64,000 bases of DNA from Roseivirga misakiensis (GCF_001747105.1 NZ_MDGQ01000003.1:186001-250000); one strand, 5' to 3'. Positions 8,957 to 17,931 are shown, counted from the first letter of the stretch. Notes: generated by a model not told the origin, from the letters alone. Numbers and translations: made by a program.

Positions 8957-10432
8957 ATGAGGAAATTAAAGGTATCCTTTTTGGGACTAATGGCTCTCGG
9001 TTTTAGCGTGGCTGCGCAGGACGCATCTGTCAAATACGCTAGTACCATTACGCCAGAGCAAATGAGAGAAAAACTAACCGTTTTGGCTTCTGATGAGTTT
9101 GGCGGTAGAGAAACTGGAACTGAAGGACAAAAGAAAGCTTCTGCGTTCTTGGAAAACTTCTACAAAGAGATCGGCCTACAAGGCCCTGCTGACGGTACTT
9201 ATCGTCAAAAATTCAGTATGTACCAGTCCGATTGGTCTGATGTTTACATCAAAGGTAAAGGCGGAAAGAAAAAGAACGGTGTTGACTTTATTTTCGCTGG
9301 AAGTGCCAATATGGCCAAGGAAATGAAGTTGCCAACTATGTTTATTGGTAATGGATCGGACATCGATAATATGGATGTTGAAGGCAAAGGTGTGATGATT
9401 ACTGGGGCATCAAGAGAGACGCTCGGTAAGCTCAGAGATTCAGGTGCCAAAGCAATTTTTATAATGAGTGGAAATGATGAGCAGTTCATGCAAACCATGC
9501 CACGTCAGGCTAGATTTAGACTTAAAAGTAGATTAAGGTTTAATAAGGAGCTCAACGGAAACGAGAGTGTTATTTTTTACATCACTAAGAAGATGGGTTC
9601 AGAATTACTGAATACTTCTGTTGAAAAACTTGATGCTAACATGGATTCTCCTGCTAGCATTAAAGCAAGGACGGTTCGCTTTCAGGTAAAAGAAAAAGTC
9701 GTTGAACTAGAAACTGAAAACATGGTGGCCTTCCTAGAGGGGACTGATCTAAAAGACGAAGTTCTTGTTATTTCTTCTCACTATGACCACATTGGTCAGA
9801 ACGAAGATGGATCAGTCATCAACAATGGTGCTGACGATGATGGTTCTGGTACTACTGGTGTAATGGAAATCGCTGAAGCATTTGCTCAAGCAGCCAAAGA
9901 GGGAAATAGACCAAGAAGAAGTATTCTTTTCTTAAATGTAACTGGTGAGGAAAAAGGTCTATTAGGATCTGCTTACTATGCCGACAATCCACTTTTCCCT
10001 ATCGAAAAGACAGTGAACAATCTTAATATTGACATGATCGGTAGAGTTGATCCTGATCACGAAAATGATAGAGACTATGTCTACGCGATCGGTTCTGAAA
10101 AATTATCAAGCCATTTGAAAATCATTTCTGAGTACGCAAATATCACGTATACTGGCTTGAACTTGGATTATCGTTACGATGACCCTAATGACACTAACCG
10201 TTTTTACTATAGATCTGATCACTACAACTTCGCTAAGAAAGGCATTCCGATCATTTTCTATTTTAATGGTGTACATGCTGATTATCACAGGCCTACGGAT
10301 ACTGTAGATAAAATTGAGTTTGATGTCATGGCAAAAAGAGCCCAACTCGTATTCCATACTGCTTGGATTTTGGCCAATAGAAATGACAGAACTCCTATTG
10401 ACAGAACTGACGACATGGAGTACAATAGATAA
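8957..10432 (+). CDS. Secreted M28 family zinc aminopeptidase
   Basis: 491 residues with a signal peptide ending near VAAQD. The catalytic part is in the second half. Zinc ligands and catalytic residues appear in the expected order: SSHYDHIG (His), NNGADDDGSGTTG (bridging Asp), TGEEKGLLGS (catalytic Glu pair), NIDMIGR (Asp) and FNGVHADYHRPTDT (His). A protease-associated-type insert (about residues 130-260) splits the fold as in larger M28 members. It probably trims peptides in the periplasm or outside the cell. It is monocistronic, with a strong terminator behind it. Confidence 0.92.
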   Translation: MRKLKVSFLGLMALGFSVAAQDASVKYASTITPEQMREKLTVLASDEFGGRETGTEGQKKASAFLENFYKEIGLQGPADGTYRQKFSMYQSDWSDVYIKGKGGKKKNGVDFIFAGSANMAKEMKLPTMFIGNGSDIDNMDVEGKGVMITGASRETLGKLRDSGAKAIFIMSGNDEQFMQTMPRQARFRLKSRLRFNKELNGNESVIFYITKKMGSELLNTSVEKLDANMDSPASIKARTVRFQVKEKVVELETENMVAFLEGTDLKDEVLVISSHYDHIGQNEDGSVINNGADDDGSGTTGVMEIAEAFAQAAKEGNRPRRSILFLNVTGEEKGLLGSAYYADNPLFPIEKTVNNLNIDMIGRVDPDHENDRDYVYAIGSEKLSSHLKIISEYANITYTGLNLDYRYDDPNDTNRFYYRSDHYNFAKKGIPIIFYFNGVHADYHRPTDTVDKIEFDVMAKRAQLVFHTAWILANRNDRTPIDRTDDMEYNR

Positions 10433-10467
10433 TAGAATCTATTTACGTTTGTGATTAACACGATTTT

Positions 10468-10496
10468 GAGGCTACTTTAGAGTAGCCTCTTTTTTT
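10468..10496 (+). terminator. Intrinsic terminator after the M28 peptidase
   Basis: GAGGCTACT (10468-10476) pairs perfectly with AGTAGCCTC (10481-10489) around a TTAG loop, followed by seven T. The next gene starts 7 bases later, so that gene must have a promoter inside this region or depend on read-through. Confidence 0.92.
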
Positions 10497-10502
10497 ACGC
10501 TT

Positions 10503-11417
10503 ATGGATAAGAATCTGCATATTCTAAACGGTGATAGCACCTTAAATATCTTCAAAGACTCAGGTATTGAAGGAGATACTTTTGTCTGGAAAGAGGTGCT
10601 GAGTAATGGACCTGTTGACTCCGATTTTAATAGCGAAAAGTTCTGGGTACAGCGTGATGCATTCATGTCAAATGAGTTTGACATTTCGACTGGTATGTAT
10701 GACAAAGAAGTTAGACGGCCTTTTGAAAACTTAACAGAATCGCTCAATCAGTATACTGAGATCACTCTATGGTTTGAATATGACTTATTCTGCCAAATCA
10801 ATATGATAGCTTTGATCCATTGGTTAGGAAAGACTTCTTTTCAGGGCACTGCTTCGCTAGTTTGTGTTGGCGACATTGACGACTCAGGAAAGCTTTATGC
10901 CCTTGGGGAAATATCGCCAGAAACATATAAAACAGTCTTTGAAAATCGATTAAAACTTGGCTCAAGAGAATTTGACTATGCTACTGATGTCTACGAAGTC
11001 TATACCTCAGATTCTCCAGACGACTTGTATAACTATATCTTGATGCCGTTTGGCGAATTTCCTTATTTGCCCAATGCGCTAGAAAGTCACTTTAGAAGGT
11101 TCCCATCTTTACAAACTGGACTCACCGAAATTGAGGAACAGTTCATCATTTTTATCCAAGCTGGAGAATCCGATAAAATGAAACTAATCGGTAAAATGTT
11201 GCGGTGGCAAACCCATCAGGGTTTTGGAGATTTACAATACATCAACATCTTGAATAGGATGGCGCCTATCTTCAAAGATTTCGATAAACTTGAATTACCT
11301 ACCCAAATCGATTCTCAACTAATCTCACGAAACTATTTTCTAGGTGGAGCAGATATATCGGCTTGGCGTTGGGATAAAAATGAAGAAACGCTGATCCTAG
11401 CAGAATCAGCGTCATAA
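10503..11417 (+). CDS. DUF1835 domain protein
   Basis: 304 residues. The start (LHILNGDSTLNIFKDSGIEG then FVWKEVLSNGPV) is the DUF1835 hallmark, and ITLWFEYDLFCQINMI is its second conserved block. Members are cytoplasmic and of unknown biochemical function. The gene begins only 7 bases after the terminator of the peptidase gene and is convergent with the DUF4097-like gene. No signal peptide or membrane helix is seen. Confidence 0.8.
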   Translation: MDKNLHILNGDSTLNIFKDSGIEGDTFVWKEVLSNGPVDSDFNSEKFWVQRDAFMSNEFDISTGMYDKEVRRPFENLTESLNQYTEITLWFEYDLFCQINMIALIHWLGKTSFQGTASLVCVGDIDDSGKLYALGEISPETYKTVFENRLKLGSREFDYATDVYEVYTSDSPDDLYNYILMPFGEFPYLPNALESHFRRFPSLQTGLTEIEEQFIIFIQAGESDKMKLIGKMLRWQTHQGFGDLQYINILNRMAPIFKDFDKLELPTQIDSQLISRNYFLGGADISAWRWDKNEETLILAESAS

Positions 11418-11438
11418 TTTTTTCAATGGTCCTTCAGG

Positions 11439-12317
11439 TCATTTACTGGTAGAAAGTCTTACTCTACCATCCTCAATTCGAATCTCTACTCTCGCTTCTC
11501 CACCTTTCAATTCAAATCTTGAACGTCTTTCTGATTCCTGAACAGTATCATAAGCCGATGAAGCAGATATTCTCCCATCATCTTTAGAAACATTAAACTC
11601 ACCGCCACCACCAAGCACTACAAAGTCTACATTAGCATCGTCAGCAACTAACTCATAATCTCCTCTATCTGAAAGAGAAGTTTCTACCGAAACACTTCCA
11701 TCTTCTGCATCCAGTTCCATACGGTCGAAACTACCGTTTCTAATATCAATATCGCCGTCATCGATTTTTACATAAATAGCGCCTTTACCGCCATCCATTT
11801 TTAGGTCGCCATCTTCTATCTCGATATCAAAATCATCACCCGTACAGTCCAATAAATCAATATCTCCATCATCTGTTTTAATCGAGATATCTCCATTAAC
11901 GCTGCGAATGACGTAATCATCGTCATCACCTTTGATTCTAAGTGAACCAGTCATTGGCATTTCAATTTCTATCTCATAATCAATCCTTCTTGAACCAATC
12001 TGAAAAGTCACTCCTCCTCTACCCGTTCGCTCATTAATATATAGATCGCCGCCGCGCTCTTCAACTTCCATATCAAAATTTGATTTTCTTGACCGAATCC
12101 CTCTAACGGTTTCTTTCCTTTGGACATCTAGGTGTACATCCGATCGATCGGACCCAGTGATTTTTATATTGGCATCGGAGGTATTTAAATGCACAGTTCC
12201 ATCAGCAGCGAGCTTATAATAGCGATCTAAATTGAATTCAGAATTCTCTTGGGCTGACATTTGCGTCAACCCTAAACTGATTATGAGTAAACTTGTAAAT
12301 AGTGCCTTGATCTTCAT
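11439..12317 (-). CDS. DUF4097-like secreted beta-helix protein
   Basis: 292 residues. The frame is open to 12353, but ATG 12317 gives a proper signal peptide (MKIKALFTSLLIISLGLTQMSAQ). The mature protein is a chain of short beta-strand repeats in which acidic pairs recur (KGDDDDYVIRS, IKTDDGDIDLL, IEDGDLKMDGG, IDDGDIDIRNG, AEDGSVSVET). This matches the right-handed beta-helix pattern of DUF4097/DUF2807 proteins. The regularly spaced D/E-D-G turns could bind calcium, but this is inference. Function is unknown. Confidence 0.75.
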   Translation of the reverse strand: MKIKALFTSLLIISLGLTQMSAQENSEFNLDRYYKLAADGTVHLNTSDANIKITGSDRSDVHLDVQRKETVRGIRSRKSNFDMEVEERGGDLYINERTGRGGVTFQIGSRRIDYEIEIEMPMTGSLRIKGDDDDYVIRSVNGDISIKTDDGDIDLLDCTGDDFDIEIEDGDLKMDGGKGAIYVKIDDGDIDIRNGSFDRMELDAEDGSVSVETSLSDRGDYELVADDANVDFVVLGGGGEFNVSKDDGRISASSAYDTVQESERRSRFELKGGEARVEIRIEDGRVRLSTSK

Positions 12318-12389
12318 AAGTATTTGTTGTTTAAAAATTTTTGACAACACCAAGATATGAATTCCTTAGGTTTTTGACCAACTGATCGA

Positions 12390-13712
12390 TTAACGCCTTT
12401 TTCTTTTAGACTTACCTCTTTTATCTCCCGACCACCTATGACTCTTATCAGTTTTACCAAAACTCTTTTTCTTCTCATGAAAAGCGCCTTTGAAATTAGG
12501 GTCGGCTTTCTTTCGAATATTATCTAGTGTTTTATTAATCTCTTGTTGTTCAGCAAAAGGTGTTTTTTCAATGGTTACCTCGGCAGGAATCTTTGTTCGT
12601 GGGATTTCTTCATTGATCAATGCCTCAATTTTTGGTACATGGTGCATTTCTAATTCATTGGCAAACGTAATGGCAACGCCTTCTTGCTCAGCCCGACCAG
12701 TTCGCCCAATTCTGTGCACATAATCCTCATAAACCACCGGTAAATCGAAATTGATGACATGACTTACCATGGAAACATCCATTCCTCTTGCCGTAACATC
12801 GGTGGAAACTAAAACGCGAACATGTCCTTCCTTGAACTCATCCATCGCATTGATTCTAGAGTTTTGACCTTTATTGGCATGAATCACCCTGATAAGACCA
12901 AAAGATTTTCTCTCTAAAAAGTGTGCGATATTGTCTGCTACTGTCTTAGTCTTTACGAAAACTATGACTCGCTCAAATTTATCATCGCCCAAGAAATGAC
13001 TTAATAGATTAAGCTTAGTCTTAAAATTTGGTACCTCATATAGGAACTGATCTATCGTTTGAGCAACAGTCGCTTGCGGTGCCACTTCTATACGCTCTGG
13101 ATATTCTAGAAACTCTTCTGTCAGCCGAACCACTTTATCGTGCATGGTTGCTGAAAAGAGCATGTTTTGGCGTTTTGTTGGAATAAGTTCAAGGATATTC
13201 CTGATTTGAGGCATAAACCCCATATCCATCATTTTATCCGCTTCATCAAGAATCAATGTCTTAATTCCTCGTGGATATATACCTCCTTTTTTATAGAGAT
13301 CTAAAAAACGACCTGGTGTACTGATCAAAATATCAGCGCCTTTTTCCAATGCTTCAAGTTGTTGCTTGGGGCCTAAACCTCCGTATAAAGTGACAATTCT
13401 CAGGTCCGTATACTTAGCTAGGGCCGTAAAATGATTGGAGATTTGAATGACTAATTCTCGTGTAGGTGCAAGAATTAATGCGCGCGGATGATCACCCTGT
13501 GCATATTTTACCTTCATAATCAGCGGAGTAGCAAATGCTAAAGTTTTACCCGTACCTGTTTGAGCAATGCCAAGAAGATCATGTCCTGCTAACGCGATCG
13601 GGATAGCTTTCTGCTGAATTTCTGTCGGCTTTGTAAAACCAAGCTCACCGATCGCATTCAAAATTTGCCGATTTAATCGAAGTTCCTCAAAATTTTGAAT
13701 TTCTACTGCCAT
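12390..13712 (-). CDS. DEAD-box RNA helicase, RhlE-like
   Basis: 440 residues from ATG 13712 (MAVEIQNFEEL). The frame is open to 13745 but those extra residues are not family-like. Motifs in order: Q motif (GFTKPTEIQQKAIP), AQTGTGKT, PTRELV, TPGR, LDEAD, SAT, FVKTK, DVTARGMD and HRIGRTGR. The C-terminus is a lysine/arginine-rich tail (about the last 45 residues) that probably binds RNA. The likely role is ribosome assembly or mRNA turnover. It is divergent from pyrC with 65 bases between the starts. Confidence 0.93.
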   Translation of the reverse strand: MAVEIQNFEELRLNRQILNAIGELGFTKPTEIQQKAIPIALAGHDLLGIAQTGTGKTLAFATPLIMKVKYAQGDHPRALILAPTRELVIQISNHFTALAKYTDLRIVTLYGGLGPKQQLEALEKGADILISTPGRFLDLYKKGGIYPRGIKTLILDEADKMMDMGFMPQIRNILELIPTKRQNMLFSATMHDKVVRLTEEFLEYPERIEVAPQATVAQTIDQFLYEVPNFKTKLNLLSHFLGDDKFERVIVFVKTKTVADNIAHFLERKSFGLIRVIHANKGQNSRINAMDEFKEGHVRVLVSTDVTARGMDVSMVSHVINFDLPVVYEDYVHRIGRTGRAEQEGVAITFANELEMHHVPKIEALINEEIPRTKIPAEVTIEKTPFAEQQEINKTLDNIRKKADPNFKGAFHEKKKSFGKTDKSHRWSGDKRGKSKRKRR

Positions 13713-13777
13713 TTTTGTTGGATTCGTGCTTGCTTTACGGCGCAATTACGTGAAACACTCTGCAAAATAAAATCATT

Positions 13778-15115
13778 ATGTCCTCCATCCTGATACTTAA
13801 CGGAACACTCGTCAATGAGAATCAAGTTTTTGAAGCTGATATTTACATCGAAAACGACCTAATACATACCATTGGCAAAGATTTACAGCACAAACAGGCT
13901 GATCAAGTCATAGACGCAAGTGGTAAAGTAATTATACCAGGTTTGATTGATGATCAAGTTCATTTCAGACAGCCAGGGCTTACTCATAAAGCAGAAATTT
14001 ACACCGAGTCTAGAGCGGCGGTTGCAGGTGGGATTACCTCCTTTATGGAAATGCCCAATACTGTTCCGAACACCCTAACTCAGGAACTGCTCCAAGATAA
14101 ATATGACATTGCTGCCCAAAGTAGTATTGCTAATTATAGCTTCTTTATGGGTGCATCTAATGACAACTTGGATGAGGTTCTAAAAACTGACCCAAAAAGT
14201 GTTTGTGGTGTTAAGGTGTTCATGGGTTCTTCAACAGGAAATATGTTGGTAGATAACCAAAAGACGCTTGAAGGCATTTTTGCTAATTCACCTACCCTGA
14301 TCGCCACGCATTGTGAATCTGAGGAAGTTATTCAAAGGAACATTCAAAAAGCAAAAGAGCAGTACGGAGAAGATGTACCAATTGCAATGCACCCGATCAT
14401 TCGTGACGAGGAAGCTTGTTATGCTTCTTCTTCTTTCGCAGTTGATTTAGCTAGAAAGAACGGTGCTAGACTTCACATTCTTCACATTTCGACTGCGAAA
14501 GAATTAGCACTTTTCGATAATCATATTCCTTTAAAGGACAAAAAGATTACTTCTGAAGCATGTGTACATCACTTGTGGTTTTCAGAAGAAGATTATGCTG
14601 AAAAAGGAACGCTCATCAAATGGAATCCAGCGGTTAAAAAATCAACCGACAGAGACGCTATTCTACAAGCTGTCATTGATAATAAAATCGATGTAATCGC
14701 AACTGATCATGCACCACATACATTAGAAGAAAAGCAAAACTCATATTTTTCAGCGCCTTCCGGAGGCCCATTAGTTCAGCACTGTTTACCTGCATTATTA
14801 GATATGAATCACCAAGGCAAAATAAGCCTAGAAAAGATTGTGGAAAAGACCTCTCATGCGGTTGCTGATTTATTTGACATCCAAAATAGAGGATACTTGA
14901 AAGAAGGTTTTCATGCTGATTTAGCTATTGTTGATCTGAAAACTGAGTATGCCGTGAATAAGGAAAACTTACTCTATAAATGTCAGTGGTCGCCATTTGA
15001 AGGCCATACTTTTAAATCAACAGTAAGTCAGACAATCGTAAACGGTAAAGTTGTTTATGACAATGGCACTATACTTGAAGTTGGTACAGGTAGCCGTCTT
15101 AGATTTGACAGATAA
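13778..15115 (+). CDS. pyrC: Dihydroorotase
   Basis: 445 residues, amidohydrolase fold, third step of pyrimidine synthesis (carbamoyl-aspartate to dihydroorotate). Metal-site signs: DDQVHFRQPGLTHK, where the usual HxH is QVH; the carbamylated-lysine block GVKVFMGSS; ATHCESEE; ILHIST; and ATDHAPHT. The Gln for the first His is, from memory, normal in Bacteroidota dihydroorotases, so activity is expected. Allantoinase is a possible alternative, but no purine-catabolism neighbours are present. tRNA-His follows 76 bases downstream under its own promoter. Confidence 0.88.
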   Translation: MSSILILNGTLVNENQVFEADIYIENDLIHTIGKDLQHKQADQVIDASGKVIIPGLIDDQVHFRQPGLTHKAEIYTESRAAVAGGITSFMEMPNTVPNTLTQELLQDKYDIAAQSSIANYSFFMGASNDNLDEVLKTDPKSVCGVKVFMGSSTGNMLVDNQKTLEGIFANSPTLIATHCESEEVIQRNIQKAKEQYGEDVPIAMHPIIRDEEACYASSSFAVDLARKNGARLHILHISTAKELALFDNHIPLKDKKITSEACVHHLWFSEEDYAEKGTLIKWNPAVKKSTDRDAILQAVIDNKIDVIATDHAPHTLEEKQNSYFSAPSGGPLVQHCLPALLDMNHQGKISLEKIVEKTSHAVADLFDIQNRGYLKEGFHADLAIVDLKTEYAVNKENLLYKCQWSPFEGHTFKSTVSQTIVNGKVVYDNGTILEVGTGSRLRFDR

Positions 15116-15132
15116 AATTTAGTATTTACTCT

Positions 15133-15163
15133 TTTGCAATTTAAATGTGATCATTTACTTTTG
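15133..15163 (+). promoter_or_regulatory. Bacteroidota-type promoter of tRNA-His
   Basis: TTTG (15133-15136), 19 bases, TACTTTTG (15156-15163): an exact match to the -33/-7 consensus TTTG-N19-TAnnTTTG of the Bacteroidota primary sigma factor. It sits 28 bases before the mature tRNA, as expected for a tRNA leader. This is the best promoter in the window and supports the phylum assignment. Confidence 0.85.
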
Positions 15164-15191
15164 CACACCCTTCCAAAGCTGTAGGGTACAC

Positions 15192-15266
15192 GGTGGTTGT
15201 AGCTCAGTTGGTTAGAGCATCGGTTTGTGGTACCGAGGGTCGTGGGTTCGAATCCCATCATCCACC
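15192..15266 (+). tRNA. tRNA-His (GTG)
   Basis: Cloverleaf read by eye: acceptor GTGGTTG with an extra G at position -1 (15192), D stem GCTC/GAGC, anticodon stem TCGGT/ACCGA with loop TTGTGGT (anticodon GTG), T stem GTGGG/CCCAT with loop TTCGAAT, and discriminator C. G-1 and C73 are the identity elements of tRNA-His. CCA is not encoded. The acceptor stem has a T:T opposition at 5:68 (bases 15197 and 15261), unusual but tolerable. Confidence 0.95.
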
Positions 15267-15274
15267 CTTTTTAA

Positions 15275-15304
15275 AGAGTTACCTTTTTAGGTAGCTCTTT
15301 TTTT
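15275..15304 (+). terminator. Intrinsic terminator of tRNA-His
   Basis: AGAGTTACC (15275-15283) pairs with GGTAGCTCT (15290-15298) with one G:T pair and is followed by a T run to 15304. With the promoter at 15133 it defines a single-gene tRNA unit. Confidence 0.88.
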
Positions 15305-15518
15305 ATGTCCCCCAAAAATCCTGACTTTTTTTAAGGCATGTTTATCACCCGAATGATAAACTTTATTTGTACGTGGGAAATATTCCAGAATACTTAACAA
15401 AAAAATGAATGGTCATTTCGTAAATAATCATAAAATAAGCCATGCTCTACTTCATTTGAACAGCTAACAATTTTTGTAAATGGTTAATCCCTTTCCATAG
15501 ATTTAAGCTAATTTGATC

Positions 15519-15914
15519 ATGCTCCAATTAAGGAGACTTTTTATAGCAGGAAATACAAACGATTTGGAATTGAAAAACAATAAGTTCGATGACAAAAACA
15601 CACAGCCTACTTTAAATAAACTAGATTCCGATTACACAAAACACTTAAATGGCGACTTAGCTGATAGCCTATGCAAGCTGGCTGATGACAAGTTTTACGA
15701 TGATAACCTCGAGTTCGTCTTTCAACTATTGGAAGCAGAACTAAGAGCCACTGATTCTATCGCTTTAAAAGCGATTCTTGAATCTATTCGCGAAAAGTGT
15801 ATGGAAAGATGGGATAGCCTTGTTTTATACGCAACTAAAATAGAGCAAGGGGAGATAAGTTCTGCCGTAAGCCATCAAGTAACGGCGCTTATAGAGCTAA
15901 TTGAAGAATCATAA
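15519..15914 (+). CDS. Small protein of unknown function
   Basis: 131 residues from ATG 15519 (a TTG at 15513 is also in frame). Mostly helical and acidic in the middle (DDKFYDDNLEFVFQLLEAELRATDSIALKAILESI), with no signal peptide and no recognised motif. The gene stands alone between the tRNA-His terminator and a small DNA-binding protein gene on the same strand. The 210 bases before it (15305-15518) are A/T-rich, and I see no gene there. It could also be a non-conserved frame. Confidence 0.5.
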   Translation: MLQLRRLFIAGNTNDLELKNNKFDDKNTQPTLNKLDSDYTKHLNGDLADSLCKLADDKFYDDNLEFVFQLLEAELRATDSIALKAILESIREKCMERWDSLVLYATKIEQGEISSAVSHQVTALIELIEES

Positions 15915-15983
15915 TCATTTTAGAAAGTTGAATCTCTTTGCCTGTAGGTGAAGTGATAAGTCAAATTATTTTATCTTAGAGTA

Positions 15984-16316
15984 ATGGACCTCGACCAACA
16001 TCCTGGAAAGAAAATAAAATGGATAATTGAGCATTTCGAAAACGGTAATACTGCCGCTTTTGCTCGAAAGGTATCGTTAAAGGCACCAACAGTTGATGCC
16101 TATTTGCGTGAAAACACTAAGCCTGGTTATGATGCTATTCAAGGGATCCTTAGAGCATATCCTGAAATAAATATCCATTGGTTTATCTTAAACCAAGGTC
16201 CTATTAAGCGGGAACTAAGCGATACAGAATTAGACGCGCTGGAAGAAAACCACAGACTCAGAACAGGTATTCAAGAATTATACGAATTGTACGTGGAGGG
16301 CAATAAAGAAGCTTAG
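15984..16316 (+). CDS. Small helix-turn-helix DNA-binding protein
   Basis: 110 residues. The first 65 read as a phage-repressor-type HTH: KKIKWIIEHFENGNTAAFARKVSLKAPTVDAYLRENTKPGYDAIQGILRAYPEINIHWF, cut here by its features: helix 2 'AAFARKVSL', recognition helix 'APTVDAYLR', and the closing 'P-INxxWF' typical of Bacteroidota XRE/CI-like regulators. The C-terminal 40 residues are helical and probably mediate dimerisation. Targets are unknown. The stop overlaps the stop of the convergent TPR gene by a few bases. Confidence 0.65.
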   Translation: MDLDQHPGKKIKWIIEHFENGNTAAFARKVSLKAPTVDAYLRENTKPGYDAIQGILRAYPEINIHWFILNQGPIKRELSDTELDALEENHRLRTGIQELYELYVEGNKEA

Positions 16317-17635
16317 TCTCTTCTTATTCTATTCAGGATTTCATCTGCCACAGATGCTCTATCTAACTTTAAGCTTTCCTCTAGCAAACGTTCTCTCCTC
16401 CTATTAAAGCTAACTTGTACGGTGTAAACAAGCAATAGGATTAGTAATAAGGCAACTACACCAAATGGCCAATACCTCTTCAATAATGCCAGCCTTTCTG
16501 CCTTCAACTGACGATCTGCAAGAATGGTGTCTATTTTGGTATTGAAAGCCTGTAAGGTTGGTGCATTATTTCTTTGGCTGCTCTGAATTTTCATCCATTC
16601 TTTGATATGACCGCTATATAAATCTCCATAAACTGAAGCTTTTTGCAAATCTGTCTTCAGATAGGCTTTTTGAAGCCAATCATAGACAACAAATAGATCA
16701 GGATAGCTTTCGACCTTGTCATAAGTAGTCAAAGCTGTTTCCCACTTTTCTATGGCGAGGTTCACATCACCTTTTTTGAAAAATAATTCTCCTTGGCCTA
16801 GTAGAGTTCTAAACTGTGATGATTCACTTGAATGGATCATTTTCTTTTCTAAGGCTTCCCCATAGTACTTTTCGGCCTTAACGAAATCGCCTTGTTCCAT
16901 GTAGGTCTCGGCTAAGTTGTGCATCGCAATAGCTTGAATATATTCTTCAACACCATCACCAAAAGCCGATATAGCAAAGAATTCTAGTGCATCGTTGTAC
17001 TGCTTATTTTCCTTTCGGATCATGCCAAGTTCATTCACAACTTTGGCCAATAGAATAGTATCTTTCTCAAATTCAGAGTCTTCCCAAAGCTTCAAGAGTA
17101 TATCTCCTGCTTCAAGGTACCTACCATCTAATTTTAATTCCTGCGCCTGATTGTAGAGAATTTCCACAGAAACATTTAGCTCGTCGTATTCCTCGGCGAT
17201 ATCTGAATAATTCTGGACATATTCCATCGCAGCTTTATTGGATAAGCCGTAAAGGTCCGCCGCACCGCCATGATCGCCATAAACAGATTTAATTTCGGCT
17301 AAGTTGCTCAGAATGAGCATACGGTTGTAAACGTCAACCGTGTCTGATTTTTCTAAGTATTCTAGTGCATCTGAGAAGTTGATGTAAGCAGCCTCGAAAT
17401 CACCTTCTTGCATACTGATATCACCCATTACACTTTTGGCAGATATCATACCGTAGCTATCACCATTTTTTCCAGCAAGTTTAAACGCTCGCATGGTCAA
17501 ATCGATGGCTTCTTCTGGGTCTTCGCTCATAATACCGAGCGCATCATTCAGTAGATCATCGGCACTATTTTCCTGACCAACTACAAAAAGCTGGGTGCAA
17601 AAAATAAAAATCAGTGTGTAAACTACTTTCAACAT
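16313..17635 (-). CDS. TPR protein with C-terminal transmembrane helix, sensor-like but without output domain
   Basis: 440 residues: a signal peptide (cleavage near VVGQ), about eight TPR-like helical pairs (for example AMHNLAETYMEQGDFVKAEKYYGEAL), one membrane helix at about residues 391-410 (FGVVALLLILLLVYTVQV) and a 30-residue basic cytoplasmic tail. In Bacteroidota this periplasmic-TPR/TM layout usually continues into a LytS-type kinase or LuxR-type HTH domain. Here it stops right after a short helix ('RASVADEILNRIRRD'). It may be a truncated sensor or a stand-alone scaffold. No frameshifted remnant of an output domain follows, because a convergent gene occupies that space. Confidence 0.8.
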   Translation of the reverse strand: MLKVVYTLIFIFCTQLFVVGQENSADDLLNDALGIMSEDPEEAIDLTMRAFKLAGKNGDSYGMISAKSVMGDISMQEGDFEAAYINFSDALEYLEKSDTVDVYNRMLILSNLAEIKSVYGDHGGAADLYGLSNKAAMEYVQNYSDIAEEYDELNVSVEILYNQAQELKLDGRYLEAGDILLKLWEDSEFEKDTILLAKVVNELGMIRKENKQYNDALEFFAISAFGDGVEEYIQAIAMHNLAETYMEQGDFVKAEKYYGEALEKKMIHSSESSQFRTLLGQGELFFKKGDVNLAIEKWETALTTYDKVESYPDLFVVYDWLQKAYLKTDLQKASVYGDLYSGHIKEWMKIQSSQRNNAPTLQAFNTKIDTILADRQLKAERLALLKRYWPFGVVALLLILLLVYTVQVSFNRRRERLLEESLKLDRASVADEILNRIRRD

Positions 17636-17681
17636 CTATAAACAACTGTTTTTCAAAGCGTTGTTGACCTTGAAAGTAATT

Positions 17682-17718
17682 AAAAAAGGTGAAATGATTC
17701 AAACATTTCCCCTTTTTT
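17682..17718. terminator. Bidirectional terminator
   Basis: AAAAAAGG-GAAATG (17682-17696) pairs with CATTTC-CCTTTTTT (17704-17718), with one T/C mismatch and a 7-base loop. It follows the small lipoprotein gene on the minus strand, with a U run in that direction, and separates it from the TPR gene. Confidence 0.8.
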
Positions 17719-17739
17719 ACACCTAATAGTTTTTGAGAA

Positions 17740-17931
17740 TTATCCTCTGATTCGAGTAACTTTTCTCTTCGCGTCTTTCTTAGAAGTTTGCGTTACCGGT
17801 TCGGTACTGCTTTTTTCATTGTCTAAGTTAACTTCAGGTACTACTGGATCTGGAATTGTATCCTCAGAGTTGTCTGCACATCCAAAAGTTAAAACTGAAA
17901 GGGCGAATAATAAAAACACTGTCTTTTTCAT
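17740..17931 (-). CDS. Small lipoprotein, unknown function
   Basis: 63 residues from ATG 17931 (the frame is open to 17964). Lipoprotein signal MKKTVFLLFALSVLTFGC with the lipid-modified cysteine at position 18. The mature part is a 45-residue disordered chain, acidic and proline-rich first (EDTIPDPVVPEV), then strongly basic (SKKDAKRKVTRIRG). No fold or family is recognised. It is followed by its own terminator, which supports it being a real gene. A run of T precedes the start. Confidence 0.65.
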   Translation of the reverse strand: MKKTVFLLFALSVLTFGCADNSEDTIPDPVVPEVNLDNEKSSTEPVTQTSKKDAKRKVTRIRG

